The notes below the pieces were generated by a model. The model was not told the origin of the DNA. It did no database searches and saw only the letters and a list, made by a program, of their open reading frames with translations. Shown here in pieces: positions 19,073-27,148 of a DNA stretch of 47,716 nucleotides (positions are counted from its first letter, which is position 1; each line of letters begins with the position of its first letter). The stretch is taken from assembly GCA_025363475.1 (NCBI GenBank), contig JANYDS010000041.1:1-47716 (forward strand), in the 5' to 3' direction. Source of the DNA: Terriglobia bacterium (GTDB taxonomy: Bacteria; Acidobacteriota; Terriglobia; Bryobacterales; Bryobacteraceae). Position numbers and translations under genes: made by a program.

Positions 19073-20857
19073 TTAGACCGCGGCCACAAGGCCGTTCTGA
19101 GGCTGACCTGCATAAGGAATCACCAGTTCGAATTTCTGCATGTCCCACGCGGCCGTGGGGCAGCGTTCCGCGCACAGGCCGCAATGGACGCAAAGATCTT
19201 CGTCCTTGAGCATGAGCCGGCCCGTTTGCGGCAGAGGCAGTGAGGCGTAGAGAGCCTGATCGGGATGAATAGCCGGTGCGGAAAGCCGCTTGCGCAGCAC
19301 TTCTTCCGGGGCATCAGGCGCGATAGTCAGGCACGAGAGCGGACAGATGTCGATGCAGGCATCGCACTCGATGCATTTGACCGCAGTGAAGTCTGTCTGC
19401 ACGTCGCAGTTGAGGCAGCGCTGAACTTCGCGCGCCGTCTGTTCGGCGCTGAAGCCGAGCTCCACTTCGATATCCAGTTCTTCAAAACGCTTCACCAGAT
19501 CCACATGCTGCATCTTCTGGCGGTGCGCCGGGTTGTAATCGTTGTGGTAGCTCCACTCGCTCATGCCCATCTTCTGGCTGATCAGGTTCTTGCCAAAAAC
19601 CGGACGCGTGCTGGTAGCTTCGCTCTGGCAGTAGTTGTGAATGGAAATGGCTGCCTGATGACCGTGTTCCACAGCCCAGATGATGTTCTTCGGGCCCCAC
19701 GCCGCATCGCCTCCGAAGAAGACGCCGGCGCGCGACGATTCAAAGGTCACTTTATTCACCGCAGGCATTTCCCACTTGTCGAATTCAATGCCGAGGTCGC
19801 GTTCGATCCAGGGGAACGCGTTGTCCTGGCCGATAGCGAGAATCACATCATCGCAGGGAAGAATGACGGTGCCTGTCACCTTCGATTTGCTGGCAGATTC
19901 ATCCCATTCCAGCTGTTCAAATTCCATGCCGGTCAGTTTGCCGTCTTCAATGATGAAGCGTTTAGGGGCGTGGTTGATGACGATCTCAACGCCTTCTTCT
20001 TCGGCATCATCCAGTTCCCACGGCGAGGCTTTGAAATACGCACGCGGGCGGCGGGCCATCACCTTTATGTCTTTGCCACCGAGCCTGCGTGATGACCGGC
20101 AACAATCCATAGCCGTGTTGCCTACGCCGATGATCAGGACGCGTTCGCCGATCTTATCGGTATGGGCAAACGCAACCGAACCCAGCCAGTCGATACCTAT
20201 ATGAATGCGGTCACTGTCCGCACGACCGGGCAGTTCCAGGTCCTTACCTCGGGGGGCGCCACTGCCAACGAACACGGCATCAAAGCTCTGAGCCAAAAGT
20301 GCGCCCATGCTTTCCACCGGAGAATCGTAGCGAATTTCAGCACCCATATTCAGGATGGAATCAATCTCGCCGTTGAGGACTTTTTCCGGCAGGCGGAAAG
20401 ACGGAATATTGGTCCGCATCAAACCGCCAGGAATCGGGCTCTTCTCGAAAATAGTGACCGCGTAGCCCAGCGGCATCAGGTCATTCGCCACCGTGAGAGA
20501 TGCAGGCCCCGCACCGATAAGCGCGATGCGCTTGCCGTTTTTCGTGACAGGAATGGGCGGCAGCAGATCTGTGATGTCGTCCTTCAGATCCGCAGCTACG
20601 CGCTTGAGTCTGCAAATCGCCACGGGCTTGCCATCGAGGCGGCCGCGGCGGCATGCAGGTTCGCACGGCCGGTCGCACGTTCTGCCCAGAATGCCGGGGA
20701 AAACGTTGGACTCGCGGTTGAGCATGTATGCGTCGGTGTAGCGTCCCTGCGCGATGAGGCGGATGTATTCCGGCACATTGGTATGCGCCGGACATGCCCA
20801 CTGGCAGTCTACGACCTTGTGAAAGTAGTCCGGATTCCCGGTGTCTGTCGGATTCAT
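19073..20857 (-). CDS. GltD-like FAD oxidoreductase with C-terminal ferredoxin domains
   Basis: The 594-aa product has an N-terminal Fer4_20-type Cys cluster (CQWACPAHTNVPEYIRL; GRTCDRPCEPACRRG), an FAD-binding GxGxxG region (IALIGAGPASLTVANDL), a second nucleotide site (VLIIGVGNTAMDCCRSSRRLG) as in glutamate synthase small subunits, and C-terminal 4Fe-4S motifs (CIECDACIDICP and CVHCGLCAERCP). It probably passes electrons between NAD(P)H and the ferredoxin-linked oxidoreductase encoded just downstream. A bifurcating function is not shown by the sequence. It heads the korAB operon and is divergent from the transhydrogenase genes. Confidence 0.86.
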   Translation of the reverse strand: MNPTDTGNPDYFHKVVDCQWACPAHTNVPEYIRLIAQGRYTDAYMLNRESNVFPGILGRTCDRPCEPACRRGRLDGKPVAICRLKRVAADLKDDITDLLPPIPVTKNGKRIALIGAGPASLTVANDLMPLGYAVTIFEKSPIPGGLMRTNIPSFRLPEKVLNGEIDSILNMGAEIRYDSPVESMGALLAQSFDAVFVGSGAPRGKDLELPGRADSDRIHIGIDWLGSVAFAHTDKIGERVLIIGVGNTAMDCCRSSRRLGGKDIKVMARRPRAYFKASPWELDDAEEEGVEIVINHAPKRFIIEDGKLTGMEFEQLEWDESASKSKVTGTVILPCDDVILAIGQDNAFPWIERDLGIEFDKWEMPAVNKVTFESSRAGVFFGGDAAWGPKNIIWAVEHGHQAAISIHNYCQSEATSTRPVFGKNLISQKMGMSEWSYHNDYNPAHRQKMQHVDLVKRFEELDIEVELGFSAEQTAREVQRCLNCDVQTDFTAVKCIECDACIDICPLSCLTIAPDAPEEVLRKRLSAPAIHPDQALYASLPLPQTGRLMLKDEDLCVHCGLCAERCPTAAWDMQKFELVIPYAGQPQNGLVAAV

Positions 20858-20966
20858 GCAGGTTGGTGTGATTGGCCCTTTACGGCGCGGTTAGTCCCAA
20901 CGCGTCATTCTACTCCGTTCACATGCGCGGGGACAACAAACACTGGCTGATATCATTCCTGTTCAC

Positions 20967-20980
20967 GGAGGTGTTCCATC
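20967..20980 (+). promoter_or_regulatory. Strong ribosome binding site followed by ATC as apparent start codon
   Basis: GGAGG at 20967-20971 is followed after six bases by ATC at 20978, which begins the frame encoding the conserved transhydrogenase N-terminus. No ATG, GTG or TTG exists in that frame between the upstream stop (TGA at 20948) and the GTG at 21086. Confidence 0.7.
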
Positions 20981-22135
20981 GCGTTTCTAGTTGGTGTCCC
21001 GCGCGAAACTTTCCCGGGAGAGCGGCGTGTAGCCCTCACCCCTCGCGCATGTGAAGCCCTCATCAAGCTCAAACTGGAAGTAATTGTGGAATCGTCTGCC
21101 GGGGTGGAAGCCGGGTTTCCGGACGATGAATATGTAAAACGCGGTGTGTGCATGGTCAGCCGCGCGGACGTTTACGCGCAGGCGGATGCCGTGATTCAGG
21201 CGCGCACTCCTGGAGCCAATCCGCACTGTGGCAGCGATGATTTACCATCATTGCGTCCGGGCCAGATCGTGATTGGTTTCGGCGAACCCCTCACTGCTTT
21301 TCACGACAATACTGCGCTTGCGGAGCGTGGCGTTTCCTTCCTTTCAATGGAGTTGGTACCCCGTATTACACGTGCCCAGGCGATGGACGCTCTGTCTTCC
21401 ATGGCAAGCATCGCCGGGTATGAAGCGGTGCTGATCGGGGCGTCAGTCCTGCCCAAACTCTTCCCCATGATGATGACTGCGGCCGGGACCATTACGCCCG
21501 CGAAGGTACTTATTCTGGGTGCCGGCGTGGCTGGGCTGCAAGCGATCGCCACTGCGAAACGTTTGGGTGCGGTCGTCTCCGCTTATGATGTTCGGTCTGC
21601 TGTTAAAGAACAAATCGAAAGCCTGGGCGCGAAGTTTGTCGTGCTCGATATTGAGACGGCTGAAGGTCAGGGCGGCTACGCCAAAGCGATGGATGAGACT
21701 TATTACAAGCGTCAGCGCGAACTCCTCGCCGTTGTTTTGAAGGAACAGGACGTAGTAATCACCACCGCCGCCGTGCCTGGTCGCAAAGCACCCATTCTTA
21801 TTACGACTCAGATGGCTGAAGCCATGGCACCCGGCTCAGTGATCGTCGATATCGCAGCAGAACGAGGCGGTAATTGCGAACTCACGCAGGCAGGCAAAAC
21901 CGTGATGCACAACGGCATCAGCATTGTGGGCGCGGTGCATCTGCCTTCACGCGCGCCGTTTCATGCCAGCCAGATGTACGCCACCAACGTGGTCAACCTC
22001 TTCAAGCTGATGGTCAACAAAGAGGGCGTGTTAAAGCTCGACCGTGAAGACGAAATCATCCGCGAGAGTCTGGTCACACACGATGGCAAAGTGGTCCACG
22101 CGAAAGTGGCGGAATTGATGGGGCTTAGTCAATGA
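20978..22135 (+). CDS. pntAA: NAD(P) transhydrogenase subunit alpha part 1 (NAD-binding, domain I)
   Basis: The cytoplasmic NAD(H)-binding subunit of the proton-translocating transhydrogenase. Reading from ATC at 20978 gives 385 aa and includes the conserved N-terminus FLVGVPRETFPGERRVALTP; starting at the GTG at 21086 would drop 36 residues including that motif. The Rossmann motif is VLILGAGVAGLQAIATAKRLGAVV, followed by the typical GGYAKAMDETYYKRQRE-like loop (split here for length). It transfers hydride between NADH and NADP with PntB. It is followed 19 bases later by pntAB. A mutated ATG, a true AUC start or a sequencing error remain possible. Confidence 0.88.
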   Translation: MAFLVGVPRETFPGERRVALTPRACEALIKLKLEVIVESSAGVEAGFPDDEYVKRGVCMVSRADVYAQADAVIQARTPGANPHCGSDDLPSLRPGQIVIGFGEPLTAFHDNTALAERGVSFLSMELVPRITRAQAMDALSSMASIAGYEAVLIGASVLPKLFPMMMTAAGTITPAKVLILGAGVAGLQAIATAKRLGAVVSAYDVRSAVKEQIESLGAKFVVLDIETAEGQGGYAKAMDETYYKRQRELLAVVLKEQDVVITTAAVPGRKAPILITTQMAEAMAPGSVIVDIAAERGGNCELTQAGKTVMHNGISIVGAVHLPSRAPFHASQMYATNVVNLFKLMVNKEGVLKLDREDEIIRESLVTHDGKVVHAKVAELMGLSQ

Positions 22136-22154
22136 GACAGGGAGTTGCAACATC

Positions 22155-22448
22155 ATGAACTACGAATTTGGCGTCTACGTCTTCGTGCTGGCGGCCTTTC
22201 TCGGTTTTGAATTGATCCGCAAAGTTTCGCCGCTCTTACACACGCCCCTGATGTCGCTCACCAACGCGATTGCGTCCATCTCAGTGGTGGGAGCGATTCT
22301 GGTCAGCGGTGAAAAAGACGCCTCCACTCTCTCCCGCGTGCTCGGTTTCATCGCCGTAGTCGCGGCCACAACAAATCTGGTAAGCGGCTTCCTGATTACT
22401 GACCGCATGCTCAAAATGTTCAAGAAGCGGGAGCCCGCCAAGAAATGA
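22155..22448 (+). CDS. pntAB: NAD(P) transhydrogenase subunit alpha part 2 (membrane)
   Basis: A 97-aa membrane subunit with three hydrophobic helices (YEFGVYVFVLAAFLGFELI; SLTNAIASISVVGAILVSG; VLGFIAVVAATTNLVSGFLI) and the conserved HTPLMSLTNAIASI sequence. It is part of the proton channel. GGGAG precedes the ATG by a suitable distance. The stop overlaps pntB (ATGA). Splitting of the alpha chain into two genes is common in many bacteria. Confidence 0.92.
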   Translation: MNYEFGVYVFVLAAFLGFELIRKVSPLLHTPLMSLTNAIASISVVGAILVSGEKDASTLSRVLGFIAVVAATTNLVSGFLITDRMLKMFKKREPAKK

Positions 22449-23815
22449 ATCCCGGGATCTATCAGGCTCTCTACATCATCTCCGCCGCCTCTTTTATCCT
22501 CGCTTTGAAGTGGATGTCGGCGCCCGCCACCTCGCGGCGTGCTGTGATCTCCGGCGAAATCGGCATGCTGCTGGCCATCGTGGCCACCCTGCTGCGCCAG
22601 GAAGTCATCAGTTACGAATGGATCGCGGCTGGCCTGATTGTCGGCTCTGCCATAGGCGTACCGCTGGCCATGCTGATGCCCATGACGCACGTGCCGCAAC
22701 GCACGGCGATCTCGCAGGCCTGCGGCGCACTGGCTTCGGCGTTAATCGGCACAGCAGAGTATTTTCGGCAACTGCCCCATGGCTTCACGATGGGTGCGCT
22801 GGTGCTGGAAACGCTGCTCGGGTTTCTCACCTTCACGGCGAGCCTGATGGCCTTCGGCAAACTACAGGAGTTATTGCCGTCGCGCCCCATCACCTTTAGA
22901 GGGCAGAACTTCTTCAACCTGGGCATTCTGGTGATTGCCGTGGCGCTGGGCGGCTCGCTCGTATTCCATCCGGAAAACACCATCATCTTTTCCATCTTCG
23001 TGTTACTCGCCCTGGTGTTCGGCGTGTTGATGATCATTCCGATTGGCGGCGCAGACATGCCAACGGTCATCGCGTTGCTCAATTCTTATGCCGGCCTCTC
23101 AGCCTGTGCGATGGGCTTTGCGCTGGATAACAAACTTCTGATCATCGCCGGTGCGCTCGATGGATCATCCGGTCTGATCCTCTCCATCATCATGTGCCGC
23201 GCCATGAACCGGTCCTTTACCAATGTGCTGTTTGGCGGGTTCGGTCAGTTGCAGGCAGCGGTAGCAGGGCAGGAAGCGAAGCCCGTGCGATCGGCCAGTC
23301 CCGACGAAGCGGCTGCCATTCTCGGCGATGCACGGAGCGTAGTAATCATTCCAGGTTACGGTATGGCTGTTGCGCAGGCTCAGCATAAGATCCGCGAACT
23401 GCATGACATCCTGATCAAGCGCGGTGTGGATGTGAAGTTCGCCATTCACCCTGTGGCCGGACGCATGCCTGGTCACATGAACGTGCTGCTTGCTGAAGCC
23501 GATGTTCCGTACGACAAACTCATCGAGATGGAAGATATCAACGGCGAGATGGCGATGACGGACGTGGCGCTGGTTGTCGGCGCGAACGACATCGTAAACC
23601 CGGCAGCACTTAACGATCCCACCAGTCCCATTGCCGGGATGCCCATTCTCGATGCCTACAAGTCGCGCACCATTATGGTGATCAAGCGCGGCATGAGCCC
23701 CGGCTTTGCAGGCATCGACAACGAACTGTATTACATGGACAAAACGCTGATGCTCTTCGGCGATGCGAAATCGTTCGTGGCGGGTATCGTGAAAGAACTC
23801 AGCTCAAACCACTAA
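22445..23815 (+). CDS. pntB: NAD(P) transhydrogenase subunit beta
   Basis: A 456-aa subunit with about nine N-terminal membrane helices and a C-terminal NADP(H)-binding domain III. The latter shows VVIIPGYGMAVAQAQHKIREL and HPVAGRMPGHMNVLLAEA, then DVALVVGANDIVNPAA, all diagnostic. With PntAA/AB it drives NADPH formation using the proton gradient. The start overlaps pntAB and the stop overlaps the thiolase stop on the other strand by four bases. Confidence 0.95.
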   Translation: MNPGIYQALYIISAASFILALKWMSAPATSRRAVISGEIGMLLAIVATLLRQEVISYEWIAAGLIVGSAIGVPLAMLMPMTHVPQRTAISQACGALASALIGTAEYFRQLPHGFTMGALVLETLLGFLTFTASLMAFGKLQELLPSRPITFRGQNFFNLGILVIAVALGGSLVFHPENTIIFSIFVLLALVFGVLMIIPIGGADMPTVIALLNSYAGLSACAMGFALDNKLLIIAGALDGSSGLILSIIMCRAMNRSFTNVLFGGFGQLQAAVAGQEAKPVRSASPDEAAAILGDARSVVIIPGYGMAVAQAQHKIRELHDILIKRGVDVKFAIHPVAGRMPGHMNVLLAEADVPYDKLIEMEDINGEMAMTDVALVVGANDIVNPAALNDPTSPIAGMPILDAYKSRTIMVIKRGMSPGFAGIDNELYYMDKTLMLFGDAKSFVAGIVKELSSNH

Positions 23816-24996
23816 ACGGCTTCAAACAAACCGGCCGCGCCCTGCCCGCCGCCCACACACATCGTCACTATGCCATAGCGTGATCCTGGTCGGCGCGCCA
23901 TTTCATTCGCAAGTGTGCCAACCATGCGTGAACCGGTCATCCCAAACGGATGGCCGATGGAGATGGACCCGCCATTCACGTTGAGCTTGTCCATGGGAAT
24001 CCCCAGCACGTCGCGACAATAAATCACCTGTACGGCAAACGCTTCGTTGAGTTCCCAGATATCGATATCGCTCACCGACAGGCCTTTACGCGCCAGCAGT
24101 TTCGGCACCGCATACACGGGGCCAATGCCCATTTCGTCCGGCTCACAACCAGCCACCGCAAACCCGCGGAAGATCAGCTTGTAGGGAATCCCGGCCTTGT
24201 CTGCCGCTTCACGTGACATCAGCAGCGTGGCCGAGGCGCCATCTGAAAGCTGCGACGCATTGCCCGCCGTCACTGACCCGGCACCACTCTGGTCAAAGTA
24301 TGGTTTCAGCCCCAGCAGACCTTCCAGCGTGGTGGTCGGGCGGTTGCATTCATCTTTATCGCAGAGCACATCTTCCGTGCCTGTCCGCTCGCCTGTCTTC
24401 TTGTCAAACAGCGCCATGGTGGCCTTCATGGGAGCAATCTCGCCGGCAAAAAAACCTTCGTTCTGCGCACGCGCCGTGCGCTGCTGACTGATCAGCGAGT
24501 ATTCATCCTGCGCCAGCCGACTGATGCCGTAACGCTTCGCCACCACTTCCGCCGTATCGCCCATCACCATGAACAAGCCGGGCTTCTTTTCTTTCAAACC
24601 CGGATGGAAATTCGAATCGCGGGTCAACATCGAAATACTTTCGATGCCACCGCCGATGGAAGCCTCAGCGCCCTCCTGGATAATCTCGTGAGCGGCCATG
24701 GCAATCGCCTGCAGGCCTGACGAACAGAAGCGGTTGACCGTAGTCCCTGCTACGGAAACAGGCAGACCGGCATGAACAGCGGAGAGCCGTCCGATATTGC
24801 CGCCCTGTGCGCCATGCGGTTGTCCGCAGCCCAGAATCACGTCCTCAATCAATGCCGGGTCCAGTTGCGGGACCTTGCGCAAAACGTCCTGAATGCAGTG
24901 CGCCGCAAGGTCTTCCGGGCGCGTAATATTGAAGGACCCGCGACCGGCCTTGGCAAGCGCGGTCCGCGAACTGGCTACAACGACAGCTTCTCTCAT
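23812..24996 (-). CDS. Acetyl-CoA acyltransferase (thiolase)
   Basis: A 394-aa thiolase with the acyl-accepting Cys91 in [13 protein letters not shown], the active-site His in [14 protein letters not shown] and the C-terminal Cys in [15 protein letters not shown]. The family cleaves 3-ketoacyl-CoA to acetyl-CoA and a shortened acyl-CoA, or runs in reverse. The start at 24996 is chosen because GGAGAAG precedes it at proper spacing and the N-terminus [12 protein letters not shown] is canonical; the upstream extension is not. It lies downstream of the decayed nucleotidyltransferase gene and belongs functionally with the acyl-CoA genes beyond it. Confidence 0.92.
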   Translation of the reverse strand: MREAVVVASSRTALAKAGRGSFNITRPEDLAAHCIQDVLRKVPQLDPALIEDVILGCGQPHGAQGGNIGRLSAVHAGLPVSVAGTTVNRFCSSGLQAIAMAAHEIIQEGAEASIGGGIESISMLTRDSNFHPGLKEKKPGLFMVMGDTAEVVAKRYGISRLAQDEYSLISQQRTARAQNEGFFAGEIAPMKATMALFDKKTGERTGTEDVLCDKDECNRPTTTLEGLLGLKPYFDQSGAGSVTAGNASQLSDGASATLLMSREAADKAGIPYKLIFRGFAVAGCEPDEMGIGPVYAVPKLLARKGLSVSDIDIWELNEAFAVQVIYCRDVLGIPMDKLNVNGGSISIGHPFGMTGSRMVGTLANEMARRPGSRYGIVTMCVGGGQGAAGLFEAV

Positions 24997-25024
24997 ATTC
25001 TTCTCCACATGATATAGCGCTGGA

Positions 25025-25503
25025 TTACGCCGGTGCGGATTCGCTTTGTGCGGCTTCACGAAGTTCCTCAACATCCGCAAGATCACGCATCCGGCCTGAC
25101 GCGAGCTTCGAAGCGATCAGATCTGCACGAGAAATAATGAACGCGGTGAGTCCGGTCTGCGAGTCAAGCACGCTTTCGACGCGCCGCTCCCACGCGCCGT
25201 CAAAATCAACTCCGTCAATTCCCGGCAGGATATCGATTGCTGCGGGCTCCCGCCCGAACCGGATGAAATTACGCGGATCCGCAAGGTCTTCCTCCCGGAC
25301 ATTTTCGAGAGGTGCTCCAAAACGGGTTAGCGCCGCATGGGTGGCTTGTGCATTGGAGGGGTCGGCTTTTATGAATAAATCCAGATCTTTCGTGAAGCGG
25401 GGTTGCGCATGAAATGAAACCGCATACCCGCCAACAATCAGATATTAAATTTAACGCCGAGCGCGTTGAAGCACGACAGCAGGTCCTTGAAGTTCTGGTA
25501 CAT
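25025..25503 (-). pseudogene. Nucleotidyltransferase (AbiEii/DUF6036-like, MNT-type), frameshifted
   Basis: Starting at ATG 25503, the frame encodes MYQNFKDLLSCFNALGVK and then stops. A different frame continues with YLIVGGYAVSFHAQPRFTKD and DLFIKA, the classic GG...D.D nucleotidyltransferase active-site pattern, and runs to a TAA at 25025. Removing five bases (TTTAA, at about 25443-25451) would join the halves into the canonical GVKYLIVGGYAV, so a small insertion broke the gene. Such proteins pair with small partners in toxin-antitoxin-like systems. The partner gene directly upstream overlaps its start by 53 bases. The gene sits between two acyl-CoA-metabolism genes. Confidence 0.75.
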
Positions 25504-25651
25504 CTATAGCTGTGCCTTTCGTCGCGTCTGCGGCAAGCGACATTTCCGCAACCGCATCCATCGGTTCATGAGCGGGACGACTCTGCCAGTATCGGTATTC
25601 GTCCGCTTTCATTTCTTTGTGGGATTTGTATATCCGGATCGTTTTTTCCAT
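25451..25651 (-). CDS. Small partner protein of the MNT-type nucleotidyltransferase
   Basis: A 66-aa protein (TIRIYKSHKEMKADEYRYW, then SRPAHEPMDAVAEMSLAA, ending VPELQGPAVVLQRARR). I recognise it as the small gene commonly found just ahead of nucleotidyltransferases of this type; the usual form reads RPAHERMDAVEEM and DVPRLQR, so some conserved residues have changed here (P for R, G for R). The function is unknown and an antitoxin-like role is inferred from position. It overlaps its partner by 53 bases. With the partner broken it may be decaying. Confidence 0.6.
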   Translation of the reverse strand: MEKTIRIYKSHKEMKADEYRYWQSRPAHEPMDAVAEMSLAADATKGTAIDVPELQGPAVVLQRARR

Positions 25652-25684
25652 GCTGGTTTGTCAATACAGTTACAGTGCGTATCC

Positions 25685-27148
25685 CTATTTTAACCGTTCC
25701 GGTTCAATCCCCGCCAGCGCCTTCGCCAGGTCCTTCTTCTCTTCCAGCTTCATCTGCCGCGCAATCTGAATCCGCTGCGCCTGAGGACTCCCCGCACCAT
25801 GCATCGATTCCGTTAAATACCCCACCGCGTTCCGCCCCAGCGTCATATTCTCAATCAGTCGCAGAACGCGCGCGCGATCCTCCACCTTCACCCCATCGCG
25901 CCCCTTCAGATACTTCCGCAGCAATGGCCCGGTCTCCGGATTATCGAAATCTTTCTCCGATGGCAGCGTAGCCACCAGCCCGCCCGCCAGGTCCTGGGCC
26001 AACCGCGCCAGCTCATAGGGAAACCGCGTCACATTATGCTTGCAAACATTGGCCAGCATGTCATCCGGCTGATAATTCCCCGCCTCTGTCTTCTGCGATT
26101 CATGTGATGCAGCAATACCCGCCCCATAAATCGTTTCATTCAGATGGGTCATCTCAACCAGCTTGTCGCGCACATGCGAAACCGCACCCACGCCGTTGTA
26201 ATCCGCAATCAGCGCAGCCGCCCCAATAATCACATCGCCCAACCCTGTCTTGCAGACATACGAACGCCGGTGATACGCAGTAAACCTCTCAACCAAAGAC
26301 GCTGCAAACTCCGTCTCGCCGTTCATGAAAATCAGCTCATTCGGAACGAAAACATCGTCGATGATGATCATGGCTTCCTGCCCCGCAAACTTTGCGTTGC
26401 CCTGATCGATCTCGCCACCCTCCATCGCCCGCGTATCGCAGGACTGCCGGCCATAGATATAAGTCAGGCCCGGATGATCCACCGGAATGGCAGCGACAAT
26501 CGCATAGTCTTTATCCACCGGCCGCAAACGCATCGTCGGCATCACCACAATCCAGTGCGAGTTCAGACACCCGGTCTGGTGCATCTTGGCGCCGCGCAAC
26601 ACCACACCATCCGCGCGTCGCTCCACCACATGCAGAAATAGATCAGCGTCGCTCTGATCAGACGGACCCTTGCCCCTGTCGCCCTTCGGATCAGTCATCG
26701 CCCCGCCAATTACCAGATTGCGCTCCTGCTGGTCAATGAGGAACTTCCGGAAGCGGGAATGATAAGTAGTGCTTTGAGCCGCATCGATATCGAACGTCAC
26801 CGAGAACAGCGAATTCAGCGCATCCATCCCCACGCAGCGCTGAAAACAAGTGCCTGTCAACTGACCCAGTCGCCGCTGCATCCGGTTCTGCCCCACCACG
26901 TCTGCCACCGTCTCAGTAACATGCAGAAACCGGTTCACGCGCTGCCCCGAAAGTGAGGACCACACCGTAGCAATCTCAGGGTCTTCAATCGCCAGATCGT
27001 AAGTGCGGGCCACCGCATTCACCGAGGGTCGGATCACAGGATGATCCACCGGCTCCACCACACGCTCACCCATGAACCAGACTTTGAGTCCCCGCCCGCG
27101 CAGGCTCTCGATATAGTCCGCCCCTGTAACCAACGGCTTAAACGCCAT
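25685..27148 (-). CDS. abfD: 4-hydroxybutyryl-CoA dehydratase / vinylacetyl-CoA isomerase-type (HpaB superfamily)
   Basis: The 487-aa protein belongs to the 4-hydroxyphenylacetate 3-hydroxylase/4-hydroxybutyryl-CoA dehydratase superfamily. Cys101 and Cys105 (TGTCFQRCVGMDAL), His293 and Cys299 (AYHRRSYVCKTGLGD) match, within one or two positions, the four [4Fe-4S] ligands of the Clostridium dehydratase (C99, C103, H292, C299). FAD-site segments such as GAKMHQTGCLNSHWIVVMPT are also typical. Plain hydroxylases lack the cluster ligands, so the dehydratase/isomerase call is favoured. It would convert 4-hydroxybutyryl-CoA to crotonyl-CoA. The start overlaps the acyl-CoA dehydrogenase stop by 11 bases. 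Confidence 0.82.
   Translation of the reverse strand: MAFKPLVTGADYIESLRGRGLKVWFMGERVVEPVDHPVIRPSVNAVARTYDLAIEDPEIATVWSSLSGQRVNRFLHVTETVADVVGQNRMQRRLGQLTGTCFQRCVGMDALNSLFSVTFDIDAAQSTTYHSRFRKFLIDQQERNLVIGGAMTDPKGDRGKGPSDQSDADLFLHVVERRADGVVLRGAKMHQTGCLNSHWIVVMPTMRLRPVDKDYAIVAAIPVDHPGLTYIYGRQSCDTRAMEGGEIDQGNAKFAGQEAMIIIDDVFVPNELIFMNGETEFAASLVERFTAYHRRSYVCKTGLGDVIIGAAALIADYNGVGAVSHVRDKLVEMTHLNETIYGAGIAASHESQKTEAGNYQPDDMLANVCKHNVTRFPYELARLAQDLAGGLVATLPSEKDFDNPETGPLLRKYLKGRDGVKVEDRARVLRLIENMTLGRNAVGYLTESMHGAGSPQAQRIQIARQMKLEEKKDLAKALAGIEPERLK

Noticed and set aside
19073-20857. Electron-bifurcating NfnB-like function for the flavoprotein
   Set aside because: The GltD-like core and ferredoxin motifs fit simple electron transfer, and no NfnA-like partner is adjacent; sequence alone cannot support bifurcation.
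16213-27148. A 4-hydroxybutyrate carbon-fixation cycle from korAB plus abfD
   Set aside because: Only two of the needed enzymes are present in the window; PEP carboxylase, succinyl-CoA reductase and 4-hydroxybutyryl-CoA synthetase are not seen, so degradation of 4-hydroxybutyrate is simpler.
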